From Balanoglossus misakiensis (taxonomy: Eukaryota > Hemichordata), in the NCBI GenBank assembly GCA_040954595.2, contig CM082579.2:12090001-12154000 (forward strand): a stretch of 64,000 nucleotides of DNA, read 5' to 3'. The first letter of the stretch is position 1; the number at the start of each line of letters is the position of its first letter. Both the position numbers and the translations under genes were made by a program. Of the stretch, positions 11,312 through 24,845 are shown in pieces. The notes beneath the pieces were generated by a model. It was not told where the DNA came from and ran no database searches. It worked only from the letters and a program-made list of their open reading frames with translations.

Positions 11312-14300
11312 CTAAACGTGGAATCGTCCATCAGATTCAACAACTCCCACCATAGCACTGAAAACAGTCAGGTGATTACACAGACAAAGGGTAGAATTGA
11401 AGTCAGATTTTGGTGACACCTGCAAGATAACAAGCAGAAAAAGTACGTATTAACATAGGAGTGGGCGTTTCTTTGCAATTGAAAACAAGATCAAACACCT
11501 GGTTTACGTCCCAGCTATAATATGATTGAAAAGCGTCGTCACTTACATCCGTGCTAATTACAGCATTTTCCACGTCTCATCATTAATCGTAAGATGCAGT
11601 ACCTTCTGCATTTTTATTTTTTGTTGCATATTTATCCGCAGTATCCCCTAAAATCACGCTATTTGACACTTGTCTTCAGTTTCATTGCTTGGAAGTACAG
11701 GGAGCATATCAATTATTGCAAAATTGGAAGAAAAGTGATTATACCTTACAACCATTATTTTGCCATTTAGTCTCATCAAAGTAGCTACATCTGTGTTGAG
11801 TAGTGAGAACCTTGATGTCAACCCCATGGGCTGTAGAGAAAAAAGAAAAAACAGAACTAACTTCGGTTTCTTCCATCTATTTCATATAAAATCAACTGGA
11901 GTATCTTTTAAAGTCGTGAAACAGGGGTCACGCTCGAATATTTCGACACAAGGCCAAATTTTCTGATATTTTAAATTCAAAATGGCCGCCAATATGTTAG
12001 TCAATCCAACAGGGCAACATTAAATTGGAGATTTTATGACAACGAGCCGGTAATCACCAGAACTTTCAACATACTTCATGATGGCAATGAATATTATTAG
12101 CTTAATATGTGCCCCACGCACAATATTAACTAGTTTTTTTTCATTTGCATTTAAGACCTGCATACTAAAGCTGGTTGTATTCTGATTAGCCGTTTTTGAA
12201 ATATCGCGCTAACAGACAGATACACACAGAAGAGGCGATAGCATTACCTCGCCATTATCCCAGGAGGTGAAACTCGCAAAAAGCAAAAACTGGCAGCTCT
12301 TAATGAAATCGCAAGATCGTGGCATTATTTCCTATATATACATGTTGGTTTTTGAATTCGACAGTAAAATAAACAGCAAAAATCAACAACAACAAAAACA
12401 CAATTTACCACTGGTAGGCCTAAGGTCAAAGACTATGTAATACAAGCCCGTCCTGGTGATCTTTGATTCTGGTAGAAATAAGGATGATGTACACCCTGCA
12501 AATACCAACTCAGTTACATAATGGAAACCACTGTAGCCACCGACGGCGTCAAGTCTTTCCAGTGACATGTATGCTGTAGTAGTCTCGAAGACAGGTACTG
12601 ATGCTTCCATGGTGATTTGAAATGCAGAGTAGGCCGATAGCGCCTGCAACGTAAATAATGAGAAATTGACGCAAGATTAACTTCACACGAGGAAATTCGT
12701 GGGGTAAAATATAACACTGTGTTTGAAACGGCACCATTGTCATTTATACCCTTTGCAGAGTGTCTTAACGTATAAGTCAAACAACTATAGATTAATCATA
12801 ATTTATGACCATGTCCACTGTAAATAATGACGGGGATATTGATATTAAAGCCGAAGGCTAGTAAGCGCAAATTGCATATCCATTCCTGCTACGTTGAAAG
12901 GTTTACAAAGATCTACAGCAATTTCGGGCGACAGCGATACCTAAGTAACAATGATGCAAATTATTTATCATTCCATAATGATAGATGATCAAATGGTTAT
13001 GTTAAAGACTGGATCAGAAACATGCAATGATCAGTGAAATTCACATAGTATGTGCGTGAAGATTACCGTTACTGTCAATGCATAGTGAGTGACTCCTTCA
13101 CTTCTAACGTATAATCCTCTGACGATGCTTTCAGTTATAGGTGTCTGGTAATTCCCAAGCCATACGCCGAGATCCTTGGAAGCATTTTTCACTGAAAAGG
13201 GACATGTTCCGTGATAATTTCAAATAATGCCGAAACTAAATTCACAAATTGGACATTAGTTCTACCCTCCAACATGAAAATGTTAGGGAGTATTGTTTAT
13301 ACAAGTATGTGGCTGGCTTTCTAGGTAAAGTTGTTTGAAAGAAGGAATTCGCCATTTCCGATTTAAATGGTGCGACGTTAACTGGTAAAATATTGAGTTC
13401 CATGCGAATGTAAGGATGCCACTGATGGCCTTAATGAAAACCAACCTTTAATCTCATTACCGTCTTCATCTCTGAATTCCAGGGACAGTATATCGGTAGT
13501 GAAGCCATGTGTCCTTGCCAATCTGTGGGGGTTCCCACCGAAACGGAAAATCTAAATGTAAAACAAAATTACTTTAATTATTCCTCGAGTACCAGAACGC
13601 CTTGTGACAACAACAGAATTGTACATAAAACCAAAGATCGTCATTAGAAATGTTTATGGTCCTAAAATTGTAAAAAAATGACAACGGTTCCATTGACACA
13701 GTTATCAGCCTAAAGTTCATCCAATATAAAAGTCATATTTATGTTAATTGGCGGCAAATAGTTATACGAATATCCATATACAAGAAAAGAGTAATGTTTG
13801 ATATAAAGGAACATTATATTTTTCTTAATATTATCGAAGTTGTGTACATACCATCCTGTTCAAGACTGTGTCCCGTGACAATTGTGGAAACATAATGTCT
13901 GCATGTGGAATACTAAATCCACTTCCATCTCCAATCATTAGGGTGACGTTGCACAAGTCCTGCACAAAGTTCTTTTCCAGATGCAGCACAAGAGAAGAAG
14001 TTTTCACGATGATTGGTCCATGCCCACAGGTAGTCTCGTTCAGTATAAACATTGATAACTGGTGGAATACTTTCGTTGTTATCTTTGTCAGGTGATTTGC
14101 CTGCCCGGGATTCAACTTCTCGCTCGGATTGGTGTCAATTAGGTTCTGCATTCTGTCTATCACTTTTTGCATGACATTCAGTGTTTCTGAAATATGTAAA
14201 CATTGGCATTTAAAACTATGTCACTCTGTCTGACTGTCTTTCTCGCCTTTACACCAATGCCCGAAGGATATTGAATGAGTTTCATTTCTTGTATCCATTA

Positions 14301-17300
14301 CGAAAAATGATGACGAGACAATGGAGTCCTAACCTTCTACTTCTAATTCAGCGTATCATTCAACAGTTGGACATGTCTAATGCTCGATTCGTCTCTATGC
14401 TTCATGTAACATGTTTGACGGTCACCAATAATTTGCATGATTTGTGGAAACCATAATTGCAAGGTGCTATTTTTGTGCGTCTGATGCCATTATCGTATTT
14501 ACATCATTGGGTGATATTGAACGCGGACGGTGTTGTGATGGATACCGATGTCACAGAATCATCTCGGTTAAAACAACAAAACAAAACAAAACAATACCTT
14601 TTGCAAATAGAATTCTTCCTTCAAATATGACACTTTTATTTGAAAGGTCAGAGGTTAAAGTGTCCAACCTGTCAATTACGCTAATACCCTGGAAAAAAGA
14701 CAGTTATTTAGTACGTGGCTTTATAGGTTTACGTGGAATTAATTAGTATGAAGCTTTGGTTATAAAATAGTCATATCCCATAATGACCTTTACTATACGT
14801 TTAAAGGCAATTACAAAGTACAATGTATGTGGTTTATAGCATTATGAGAAATCATTTAGAATGTAACATTAGTTGTCAAAAATGTCTCTTAAGTGAATTT
14901 CGCTAACTTGTGGCTTTATACAATACAGTGCATTACATCAGTCTCAAATGATTAACACCTTTCTTACCACATCCGCTGTTTTGAATTCATCGTCACTTAT
15001 CTTGACCAACCTCTCCCGCAGCAGAAGTAAGTCATCATCTGAATGGTGCAAATGTAAAATGCAGATGATGTAAGAGGTTGCAAACTATTATAAATTGCAT
15101 TTCTAAAATTGCGAAGGCACTCATGACTTAAAATAGCACAGGAATATATTACACGTTCTCACAGGAGACATGTTTGTCAGTCAATGCCAAATTTCTATAA
15201 AATCAAACAAAAGTACTTAAACAAAATCTGCCCAGGTTGTGACGTGAACCCCATTGTCAACAACCTTTGTTTTAATTAATCCATTTCTTAAAGCAACATG
15301 TTTCATCAATTATTTTCCCCTTTAGTCTTATGGTAGTCATATGTGATAGTAATTTTATGCATTCATTATTATGTGTTTACTTACTCTCGAACTGGCGAAG
15401 TTTGAGAGTAATAAAATATGACCATATCAAGATTTACTTCATTGGTGTAGACAAGGCATTAAAGGCGAAGCGATTAACATATGGATATCAAATGTGCACT
15501 CAAAGAAAATGTATTTGCAAGACGATACGCCGTATTTCAATTATTTGGATCCAACAAATGTTATATATGTGCATAAACTCATCAGGTTTTGACACGAACA
15601 CGTTGATGATTAATACATTTTTTGTTTCAATTATCCATTTGCCTAAAGCAACAGGTAATGGTCCATTATACATTGGGACATTTCCACGCGGATAAATATA
15701 TTATGCATTTGTCTACTTCCATATTTAATGGCATGTGCTGTATGTATTCATAACACAAAACTGCACAGGTATTCAAATATGTAGGAAATGGAAAATTTAT
15801 GAACGAGATTTATCGCCGATGACACAAAATACTTACCATTATCTTCGCAAATAAAACTCAGTTGTTTGCTACAGTCGTAAGCTACCCATTCACATTTGTC
15901 TACGGTACACCTGTATAAAGATTCACTATTCAACTCTTATTGAAGTTTACAATGTCTACAAAGATTACTCTACAGTTTCTTCATCATACGGTATATACAA
16001 TGATCAATATACGATGTATAGAATGATCTCTATAGAAAAGTGTAACCTTAGGCATAAAAAACGTAACAATACATAATTTCAAAGTATTCAACCGTCATCA
16101 TTTCTCCTTTGTAATCTCGAAAGTTCAAACTCTATGACAGTTAACGTTATGAATTGTAATGACAGTCTATATCTACTGTCTGGCACTGCGGAAAATAGCT
16201 TGAACAGACAGCAAACTCACTCTACGGAAATACACGATCCGACGTCAAGCTTCTGGTTGGGAGCAAAACGCGTTTGTTCCAATACCAAACCGCTGCCTGT
16301 CTTCACAGTGCCATCTGCCGTGATGGTGGCATCAATCCATACTGTTGGTGCTCCTGGTTTGCATAAAACGGACGCACTACAGTACTCGTCTAATTTCAGT
16401 TCAGTGGTGTCAGTTAGAAGACGTAACCCAAGCTTCTCACATAGCTGATATGTCGCCACCATACCATTCAGTGCGCTGTTTAAATCGAAAGATGCTGCAG
16501 ATTAAGGAAAAACGCCATTTCTTTCCGGTAAAATTCGAAAACGTAAAAAAAGTATATTTTGATTTGGCGCATTTTATAAGCCCTTTACTCATCAGCCGTA
16601 TTCTAGGAAAACGACGACAAAAACAACCATACCGATAATTATCTACGCATTTAGAAAATCACTCAATACATTTTGACCACTTCAAGAAGAACAACTACTG
16701 TGAACAGACTCTTATCCCATGTAAAATGACACTTGAAGATTTTATGCAATAAAAATGAGTTGGTCATAGCTCCGAAAAATTCCTTGCTATACTGTCTCTA
16801 TCATAATTTTGTTTATTGCTGGTCAGGTAAGACAGTAAACCCTGTTTTCAATAAGACGCATTTGAAAATGTCACATGTATGAAAGGTCTTTTGCGTGGCC
16901 TTTTTGGTGTGGACAGACAGTGCATCGTGGGAACCACTTCAAAAGGGAAAGTTGTTGTTCGGTGCACCGTTGATCCGGCGTTTCTTCCGATCGCCTGGCT
17001 GAGTAATCACTGTACAGTTCCTTCGTCGTGGACATAAACCGGGAAGCAGTACTTTGCATTGACAGTATATTCTTACGGATCAGTTCGCGTAACTATCCAG
17101 TTGTTGTTAGCGTACGTCTACTGCGTTATACCGCGGTACGAAAATCGAAATTGGTGTCCTTCTTTTCACAGCACAACTTTGCCGTCAACGACTTTGACAA
17201 ACGCCAGGTACGTGACCTAACACATTGGACAATCACATGTGGTCACGCGCCGAGTTCAAACTTGGCAGGCACCATCTGCTTGAAGTCCGAGCGGACTTAA

Positions 17301-19423
17301 GCAAGTATAGTATGATACACCTGACAAGGTATTTACCTACACAAAGAAACAGCATATCGGATAATAATCTTTTGTTGGTCAATTTTATGTAACAATTCCA
17401 CGATCTGATAAGAGTTGCAAAATAAAATCCAATGCATGGGTTCAAATGCCTACCTGAGTTTTGATTTAATTACCAGTTATTATGGCCAAAGCCTATCGGG
17501 CTTGGGCCCATATTGGTATTGTTCTGTTTTTAGTGGAACTTTTTTTATTTGGAACTTTTATATTTTGTAGGATATTTTGTTTTATACCACAAAATTTATC
17601 TCAAAAAGAGCAATTACCAGTACATAGTTCTTTGTTATAAGGGAGAAACCCCTCCTGTGATTTGTACACACAGCAAATTCCTGCATGATTACATAACTGA
17701 CCAACTTTTAAAGAGACCAGCTGTTCTATTTGGTGTATGTACAGTACACATGCCATTGGATGCTTATGGGTCAGTGTTTGCCTGTTGATCTCTGTGTGTG
17801 TGTGTGCGTCTGTCGGTATATGTACTCCGGTGTATAATTTTTCTTTGTAATCCCTAAATGGGACCACCGTGTCCTTGACGCGATTTTTCTGTAGCGGGTT
17901 TGTTCAATAATTGACGAATCTTTCCAATCCGCGAAAGCGCATAAAAACCATACCTGGATATGTGAGTGATATGATTGGACATCTAACCACCATGGTTAAG
18001 CATAGCACCAAGATTATGAACTGTAGTACAGGGGACAATATCAGATTTGCCGATCCTACCTAACCTAACTCGATTAATTCGCAAGTAGCTCGCACCAAAA
18101 GCCAATCAGTTCTTCTCATTCGCATATGGAACATGTGTACCACAACTGACCGAAATCTAATCAGCCGTTCTTGATATATCGTGCACGCAGACTGACAGAA
18201 ACACACACACGTACACAGAAATGGCGGATAAATTAAAAAAGTGATGACATACTCCCAAGATACTGTATCATGTGAGTAAAAAGACAAAATGCTATAGAAT
18301 ACTAATAACACAATAGATTAAATCACTCGCCAGGAACACCATGAACTAAGTTGCAAAGATCATCATTAAAATATAACTTACGAATACTTGCATTTTCACG
18401 TAAAGGGTAATAGGGGAACGAACACGCATGATAGTACCATCTTCTATTGCTGTGAATTAACATTTATGAAACTCTATTAAAGTATCCTCCATTAACGCCA
18501 ATGAACCCGTATATCTGTCAAACTCTATAGAAACGTTTCTACTTTTTTTCCCTTGAATTTGATTAAGACCTGGAGATAATTAGGTCAACTTGGTCTAAAA
18601 TTTAGAAACAAAATAGACAAATGAGGTAAAATTTTGTACCACGTTTTGCAGAGAAAGTCTGGTGTTCAAAGGTAACGATGAGACGAAACTGGACATATCT
18701 CAAAGTTGCAGAATGAAATTTCCCATAAACTCGAGGTATATGGGTGTGCAATGTTCTTCTAAAGACATTGCCAGTTGTAACATCTGGATATCATGAAAAT
18801 GTCAATCAATTCTGTCCCTACTTATACATTTTAAAGATCGCACGCCCCTGCACATGATTCTCTGTGATTGATTAAAGTTAAGCTATATTAAAATGACAAC
18901 AAAAAATATCTGTTATTAATATATTTTCAAAACCGTCAACTCACCTCAGTGCGACGCAATTTCCATATTTCTTTCCAACCTGCGGCTTGAAGGTCAAAAT
19001 GTCCCCGTCTCTTGTGACTACGTCTCCGTTGTCAATCAGTCGAGCATCTATCCAGTGCCACCAGTCTGCGATGACTCGTTCCTTTAAAGTTTTTACTATA
19101 AGCTGCGTGTTTTTCTTCGCTGTCCACTTTAACAAGGCGAATACCTAATCGCTCACAAAACGTGTAAGCTGTAGCGTGATCCATCCACCCGTAAACGCTG
19201 TTGCAATCTGGATATCAAATCGTTATACTTATTACAATCAAACATGGAAGTTGAAACAATGATAACATTTATGAGCTTCTGTTTTGAAGAACTTCTAGCT
19301 TTCTGAACGTGCAAAACCCCGAATAAGTGTCTTACCTGCTTGCTGCAGTAATGTCATCGACAACATCACGAATGTAGCGACGAGCGTTAACTTCAAAGGT
19401 ATTTCACGACAGTCTTGTAACAT
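11312..19423 (-). CDS. C-type lectin / GAIN-GPS protein without a transmembrane region (polycystin-1-like ectodomain)
   Basis: Thirteen minus-strand exons join in phase: 19423-19336, 19207-18945, 18449-18382, 16494-16221, 15910-15837, 15038-14968, 14688-14598, 14186-13852, 13551-13446, 13191-13067, 12643-12409, 11830-11745, 11419-11312 (TAG). With one frameshift base in exon 2 ignored the product is about 640 residues. Order: signal peptide (1-29, LVATFVMLSMTLL); C-type lectin-like domain 1 (~30-140) and domain 2 (~140-255, WVAYDCSKQLSFICE); helical linker (to ~310); GAIN domain (~310-605) with a polycystin-like DGNEIKVKNASKDLGVWLG; and GPS (CSYF...W..NGC, then TLCLCNHLT, HLT at 621-623). Known GAIN/GPS domains self-cleave between L and T. 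Polycystin-1-like proteins and adhesion GPCRs continue into membrane helices; this one stops 18 residues after cleavage. Likely secreted, carbohydrate or ligand binding. The family call is solid; the exact subfamily is inference. Confidence 0.82.
18060..18230 (-). repeat. Intronic dispersed repeat, pair member (other at ~12165-12250)
   Basis: A block around 18150-18220 (AATCAGCCGTTCTTGATATA then CGTGC...CAGACTGACAGAAACACACA) resembles 12175-12235 (GATTAGCCGTTTTTGAAATA then CGCGC...CAGACAGATACACACAG). Both are in introns of the lectin-GAIN gene, in the same orientation. It looks like a microsatellite-tailed short interspersed repeat; its class is unknown. Confidence 0.4.
19090..19094 (-). other. 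One-base frameshift in lectin domain 1 (T5/A5 run)
   Basis: Exon 2 reads ...CERLGIRLVKVDSEEKHAAY in one frame and then VIADWWHWIDARLIDNGD...GNCVALR in the next. The switch falls at the five-T run 19090-19094 (AAAAA on the coding strand), where one base fewer restores the lectin-domain frame. The downstream exon phases also require that base to be absent. Either a homopolymer error in the assembly or a real inactivating indel explains it. Confidence 0.65.
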
Positions 19424-19485
19424 TTTACAGCTTCTCCGGCAAGCCGTGGTTGCGAGTTGTGCGGCTTATCTGCGATCGTTTTATA
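19424..19485 (-). promoter_or_regulatory. TATA promoter and short 5' UTR of the lectin-GAIN gene
   Basis: On the minus strand a TATAAAA box lies at 19485-19479, about 56 bp before the ATG at 19423-19421. A start site some 30 bp downstream would leave a 5' UTR of about 30 nt. The sequence between contains no upstream ATG. The TATA box suggests regulated or tissue-specific expression, as is common for secreted lectins; that part is inference. Confidence 0.55.
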
Positions 19486-21345
19486 AATGAATTACTTGAC
19501 AAATAATGTGTTTTGCAAAGAAGTGTAACCACTGCAGAGAGCGATCAGGGGCTAAATGGAGATGCTACGCCGTGTTCCTTTATTTATGTCTTAGCAGTTA
19601 CAGTTACCCCGGGGTTGTTTCGCCCAACCAACCGTAACGTTGCTGCGTCAATTGTCCTAACCCCACATTTTCCTAACAAGGAGAAATTTTAAACTTGCAT
19701 TTAAGATGGGGGCACCCGTATCTGTTTACCCGTTGCTATGGGCCTTTACAGGGCACTATAGTCAATTTTGAACGAATCGAAACCGCTATGTCCGACAAGG
19801 GGCGTGTAACTAGTTGAAAATACGCACGATCGTGTGCACACCCCCTGTCAGAGTATGGTTACGGCAGCTACCGCCCGGCCATAGGCCGCCACGCTATAGT
19901 ATTGACCATCAAAGTGTTCGAGTCATAACCAGCGGACGTTATGTATAATGCATTTGTTGGACCGAGTTACGGGAAACTCGGCGTATTTTCTCGAAACATG
20001 TTTTTCTCTTGAGAGCACCATTCGATATATTTTGAATACCTTGCCCTTATCGCCTTTTCCCCTAGGGATTTACTTTTAAAAATTAATCGTCTGCCACTGA
20101 GTAGAGAATGGAACATTTTCAATAGCTTTGTAATCTATCTCATCAAGAAATACATATTTCATAGCATCTTGTGAAAGAACACGTATTTCTTGTAACAGTC
20201 ATCCATTGTTTTCTTCTAAAGTTGTGTTCGTGGCTGGTCTCACTGTAAGACGATTCCATTCCACTTCAGAAGACCTATATAATCCACTTTGGACCCCACC
20301 CTGCTTCCATACTTTCAAAACAAAGTATAATGTTATTACGGATTTTGTGACATACTGTGGAATTATTAATGCCATTACTACACCCTGGCAAAACAAACTT
20401 TACAAGCAAGAAGAAACAATCAATCTTGATGAAGCCATTTCCTTCTCAGTTGGAGAACAGATATTTTCCCTTGAAAACAGCAGTAGAGTGCTCATCATGT
20501 TAATCGCGGATGACCGGGGATAGGGGGAGGTGGGTAGAATTCACGATTTTTAGTCGGAGGGGAGTAAATGAGGGAGTAAGGTTTATTTATCTTTTGCTAT
20601 AATTATTATATAGGTCATAGGCCTTCAAGTTGAGATCGCGCAGCAGGCTATGATTAGGCCTAGACACAATCAGTTGTCATTTGTTCAAAAGTATAAAACA
20701 AAGTCACCGAGCAGAGGATTTGAGTTTTTTCTCTTGGGAGGATGTGTGACATAATATCTCTATAGTGTTCCCAAAACATGAATTGAAAATACAGGTCTGA
20801 ATGAGCACAGGCGTAAATGAAATCATTACTACTTTTCAAAAGTCTTGTGGCAAGAGAGAATGACAGTTTGCGATGTATCGAGCTCTAAAGTTCATAATAT
20901 TCGTCGTGAAAAAAATTATTGAAATAACGTTTCGTGTATGTTTCACATTTTACGATCTGATTTTATCGATGCGTTAATGTTGTCTTTTTCACGATGCCCT
21001 AGTTGCAATGATAGTAGCGGGTGCTGCTACTAGTGCTAGTTAGATGCAACTAAATTGCGCCCTCAAGAATAGTGAGTTTTGTGCTTTCTTTCTCATATAT
21101 TTACAGAATTTTACTATAGACTACTGTTTATGGTTTTACAAAATAATCATGGGATACTGAAATGTAGGAAAACGCATTTCAAAGGAATTTAGTTTCTTGT
21201 CCTCGGAAATTAATCTTGCTCAATTAAAACAGTTTATATTCAATGTGTTTCAATATCTGCTCAGAGAACATCTGTATTCTTTGAAGAAATGAACTTGTCC
21301 TTCGGACGAAAACTTTCTTTATTTCTTCAAATAATTTAAATTTAA
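19486..21345. other. Intergenic, nothing firmly recognised
   Basis: A 105-codon frame at 20206-20523 is open on the plus strand and an overlapping one is open on the minus strand; neither shows a known domain. No repeats with clear ends were found. Confidence 0.35.
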
Positions 21346-21872
21346 TTATATTATATTATATCATGCTACCGTCCGCGATTCTGATTGGACGAGAGCGATG
21401 GTAAAATACTGTTTTACCACTGCTGGCAGTGGTAAAACGGACTCCTGAACCAGCATGCAACAGAGAAAATGTGCGGTTAAACCACAGTCGCGCGGGATTA
21501 AACCAAATAAATAGCATGAAAACACTTGAATTTACAGATGTTTTATTTTGGAACTGCTCTGCTCTGAATATTTTGCACTTTTGTCACTTTTTGTCGTCTG
21601 CTTCATGTTTAATGCTCGATCCCGGACCGCTCGTGTTTACATTCACCGTCGCCATGTTGGTTCATGATCGTAACTTCTTTTTCTGACACTGTTTAGTTAA
21701 GAAAATGACACTGATATGCCACAAAAATCAATTGTTGATATAACATAATAGCAATAACCCCCGCCTCAGTCGGGTATACACTCGATTTGGGTACAATTCG
21801 CTCCATATAGCACTCGCCTGACGAATTGTACCCAAATCTCGTTTATACCCGCCTGTGGCGGGGGTTATTGCT
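21346..21872 (-). mobile_element. Composite fold-back element (family with 33.6 and 53.6 kb copies)
   Basis: The right 123 bp (21750-21872) form a long palindrome starting AGCAATAACCCCCGCC and ending GGCGGGGGTTATTGCT, with inner arms GATTTGGGTACAATTCG and CGAATTGTACCCAAATC. Left of it lies a ~400-bp body whose outer end is TTATATTATATCATGCTACC followed by CGATTCTGATTGGACGAGAG. Read in reverse, this order (palindrome with AGCAATAA ends, then ATTAT..TATATCA, then a body ending in the same AT-rich terminus) is that of 53587-53897. TAA flanks both sides (21343-21345, 21873-21875). No transposase is encoded. Confidence 0.55.
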
Positions 21873-22343
21873 TAAATATACATTTTTCTATTATTAAGGC
21901 TTTTTTCTATAAAATCTGATAAGTAGTGCGGATGTTTTTGTTGTTATTTTATATTGACAAGAGACCTTGCGACTGATAGAACTCCACTGTGATATTTAAC
22001 ATAATCTTGACGGGAATTGTTTGTGAATAATTTATATCTCAAATATCGATGCTGACTGCGCGGTTGAACGAGTTTATTAACTTTGTATAAGTTGATTAAC
22101 TAGGGACTAGAAATCAAATCTCAAAGGTTAGGGATGAAATTATTATCCCGAATCCCGAATAACAAACACTGATGACTAATATCATTAGGGTACATGTATG
22201 TTGCTAATTTGTGCTCAAAAATCAAATCCTCAGTTCTAAAAGATAATAGAAGGAATCCGTACAATTAGAACAAAGCTGACTAAATTTATTCGTTGGAGTC
22301 TGTATTTTAATCACCAACGCTATTTGACTTGAGGCGATTGCTC

Positions 22344-22395
22344 ATGGATGGATGGATGGATGGATGGATGGATGGATGGACGGACGGACCGACGA
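22344..22395. repeat. (GGAT)n/(GGAC)n microsatellite
   Basis: Nine or so GGAT tetramers pass into GGAC and GGAC-like units. Confidence 0.85.
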
Positions 22396-23635
22396 GGACG
22401 GACACTCATCCTAAATCCGACGAGATCCGCGTCGCTTTTTTTGGCAATACCCATATCGGATAATTTATTTATTATAAAAGCTGATTTCTTTAATAAATTG
22501 GTGATCGGATACTTAACCCGATTTATGAGTTCTATACGGTCTGTCAGCTCTTCTACGGCCACTGATTACCGCTAACACTGTAGTAGTCGCGTCAGATCCG
22601 CCATCCATCAAAGTAAATGTTTTTCGCCGGCAACAGGCAAATGAGATAATTTCCTGTTGACAGTGTCAAGGTGTTTGAATAATTCAAAACATTTGGTGAC
22701 AAGGTGAAGATTCTGAAATGGTACATACTATACGAAACCGTGAACTGGCAACATGGATGAAAAAGTCTGTCTAATTCCTGTGAATGGTATTCTAGAAGAA
22801 AATTCATATCTGATCTAAATTGACATTTTCTACTTTGCTCCAAAATGGAAATAGTCTAGAGGGAAAGTAATTTTGCCCGCATTTCATGCATTCTACAGCC
22901 GTTGTAACCTATATAATGAAAATCAACTTTGACGATTGATACAAAGTGGATTGTAACGCTGTGTTTCAGAAATCCAAAATGATAAATGTTAAATCGATTA
23001 TTACACATTTGCTCCCAGACTGTACTTGCAAAAAAATAAAGCTGGTGCTTTTCACCGGAAATGAAATAAAGTAGTCTGTGTTGACAGAGTTTTAACTGAA
23101 GCTTCGCTGTAAAAATCCGCCCACCGAACAGTATTTGGTGGCCAGGTTCGTCAAGTAGATCCTTCAGTTACATGTAAAACAAATATTGGGCCTGTTTTTG
23201 TTGTCGCTGTAAATCTCCAACTGCAGCAACCAATTGTGATATCAACGATAATTGTCCATTTTTTAGAGTAGTGATTGACATACAGTACCTTCATAACACC
23301 AGATCATTGTCTGACAAAGCTGTAATGCCGCATATACCAACCCGTTCGTGAACTGCCATGACTATCGCCTTACTGCCTCGACATTCCTCGGAGTATTATC
23401 CATTCCCGTTGTTGTTGAATCTGTCGGACAGAAGATGAGTATCGCCACCGTGATATAGTGTTGTTACTACATGCCTGGTATATATACCGACATCTCATTA
23501 TCATTCATGACGTAGCGGACACGCACTTAACACGCGTGTGTGATTGACTTATCAAAGATTCATGTTCGGTTAGACGAGAAAATGCCTTACACATCATTAC
23601 GAATACTAAAGCACCGCGGAAAGCTAAAGACCCAA

Positions 23636-23742
23636 CATAGATCTATCTATCACATAGGTAGATAGATGGATAGATATATCTTAGATAGACAGACAGACAG
23701 ACAGGCAGGCAGACAGACAGATGGACAGATAGACAGACAGTG
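23636..23742. repeat. (GATA)n/(GACA)n microsatellite
   Basis: TAGA/GATA units change into AGAC and AGGC units, ending in a TGTGTGT run near 23745. Confidence 0.8.
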
Positions 23743-24845
23743 TATGTGTGTGTTGGAAAAGTTTATTACAATGTCAAATTGAAACGTCTTTTGTAAGTAT
23801 AGACGTACAGATTAGAAATCCCATGTCTGCTATTTTCCATTAACAATGCGGTTATTTAAACTAACCATATTTCATTTACCGTAGGGACCTTACTCGAAAC
23901 TTGGCCGAGTGTACAAAATCAAATCTTGTTCATTAGTGTCAGAATTAATGTTCAGGTTAAAAAAAATCACCATTAAATGTATATCTAACCCTGGGGACGT
24001 TAGCTTTTAAGGATTGAGTCCATATTACCGTGTAGTTCGAGATTCCACGTCACGACGCGTTCAAAGGCGCATACAGATGTGTAAAGAGAGTCTACTTATA
24101 GAGAGTTTGCATTTGACTCGGTGACTTCATATACGTGATTGGAGATGGACATATGCCATGGTCCTGCAAATGCCATCTGAGGATGCCTGGGGACCTATCA
24201 AAAGCCGGACTCCGAGTTTTAATTTGCGATCCAGTAATTGATGGCATGACGACCTATATCTTGATTTGAAATCAACCATTTTTTCATATTACCGGTATCC
24301 TTTAGTAATGCCGGATGAAAAGCTAAGATTTCCACGACCGTATATGTAGTCATAGCTCCGACAATGCAAAGGCATTAATTCGTGATGGTAAATCGCAGAG
24401 GAATATTGAACGGGGTTGCAATGGTTCGTTGTTAACCTTGAAAAGAAATTTTAATGCAATTGTGGTGATGGAATACTGTATATAGTGATTCTTAACTGGC
24501 TGACTGATGACCCCCCCCCCCTATGGTGATTGACATGGGAGTATTGCTTCTGAATTGAATTATTGATTTCTTGTGGGATCCCTGTAGCCGAAGACCGTGA
24601 TCGTTAATCAAGTTACACGCACAGCGTGTTTGTGCTGTCATTGTCCACAAGTTGATGCGATGTCAAGGTGATGCTGCGTCGAATCAAATCATCCTAGCGG
24701 CGATAAGAGTGCCACTAAATTATCCCTTTCTGTAAATTGAGGTCGAGCTTTCCATCTCCGTGTTGCGCAGGATTCCCTTTTTAGCATAAGAATGCAGACA
24801 TGAACATGGAGTCAAGATAAATTCTGTCTTCAGACGGTTTTCCTG

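Larger units (their letters stand above)
21873..24845. other. Intergenic with microsatellites
   Basis: It holds (GGAT)n grading into (GGAC)n at about 22344-22395 and GATA/GACA-type repeats at about 23636-23742. Open frames overlapping these are repeat artefacts. No gene was recognised. Confidence 0.5.
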
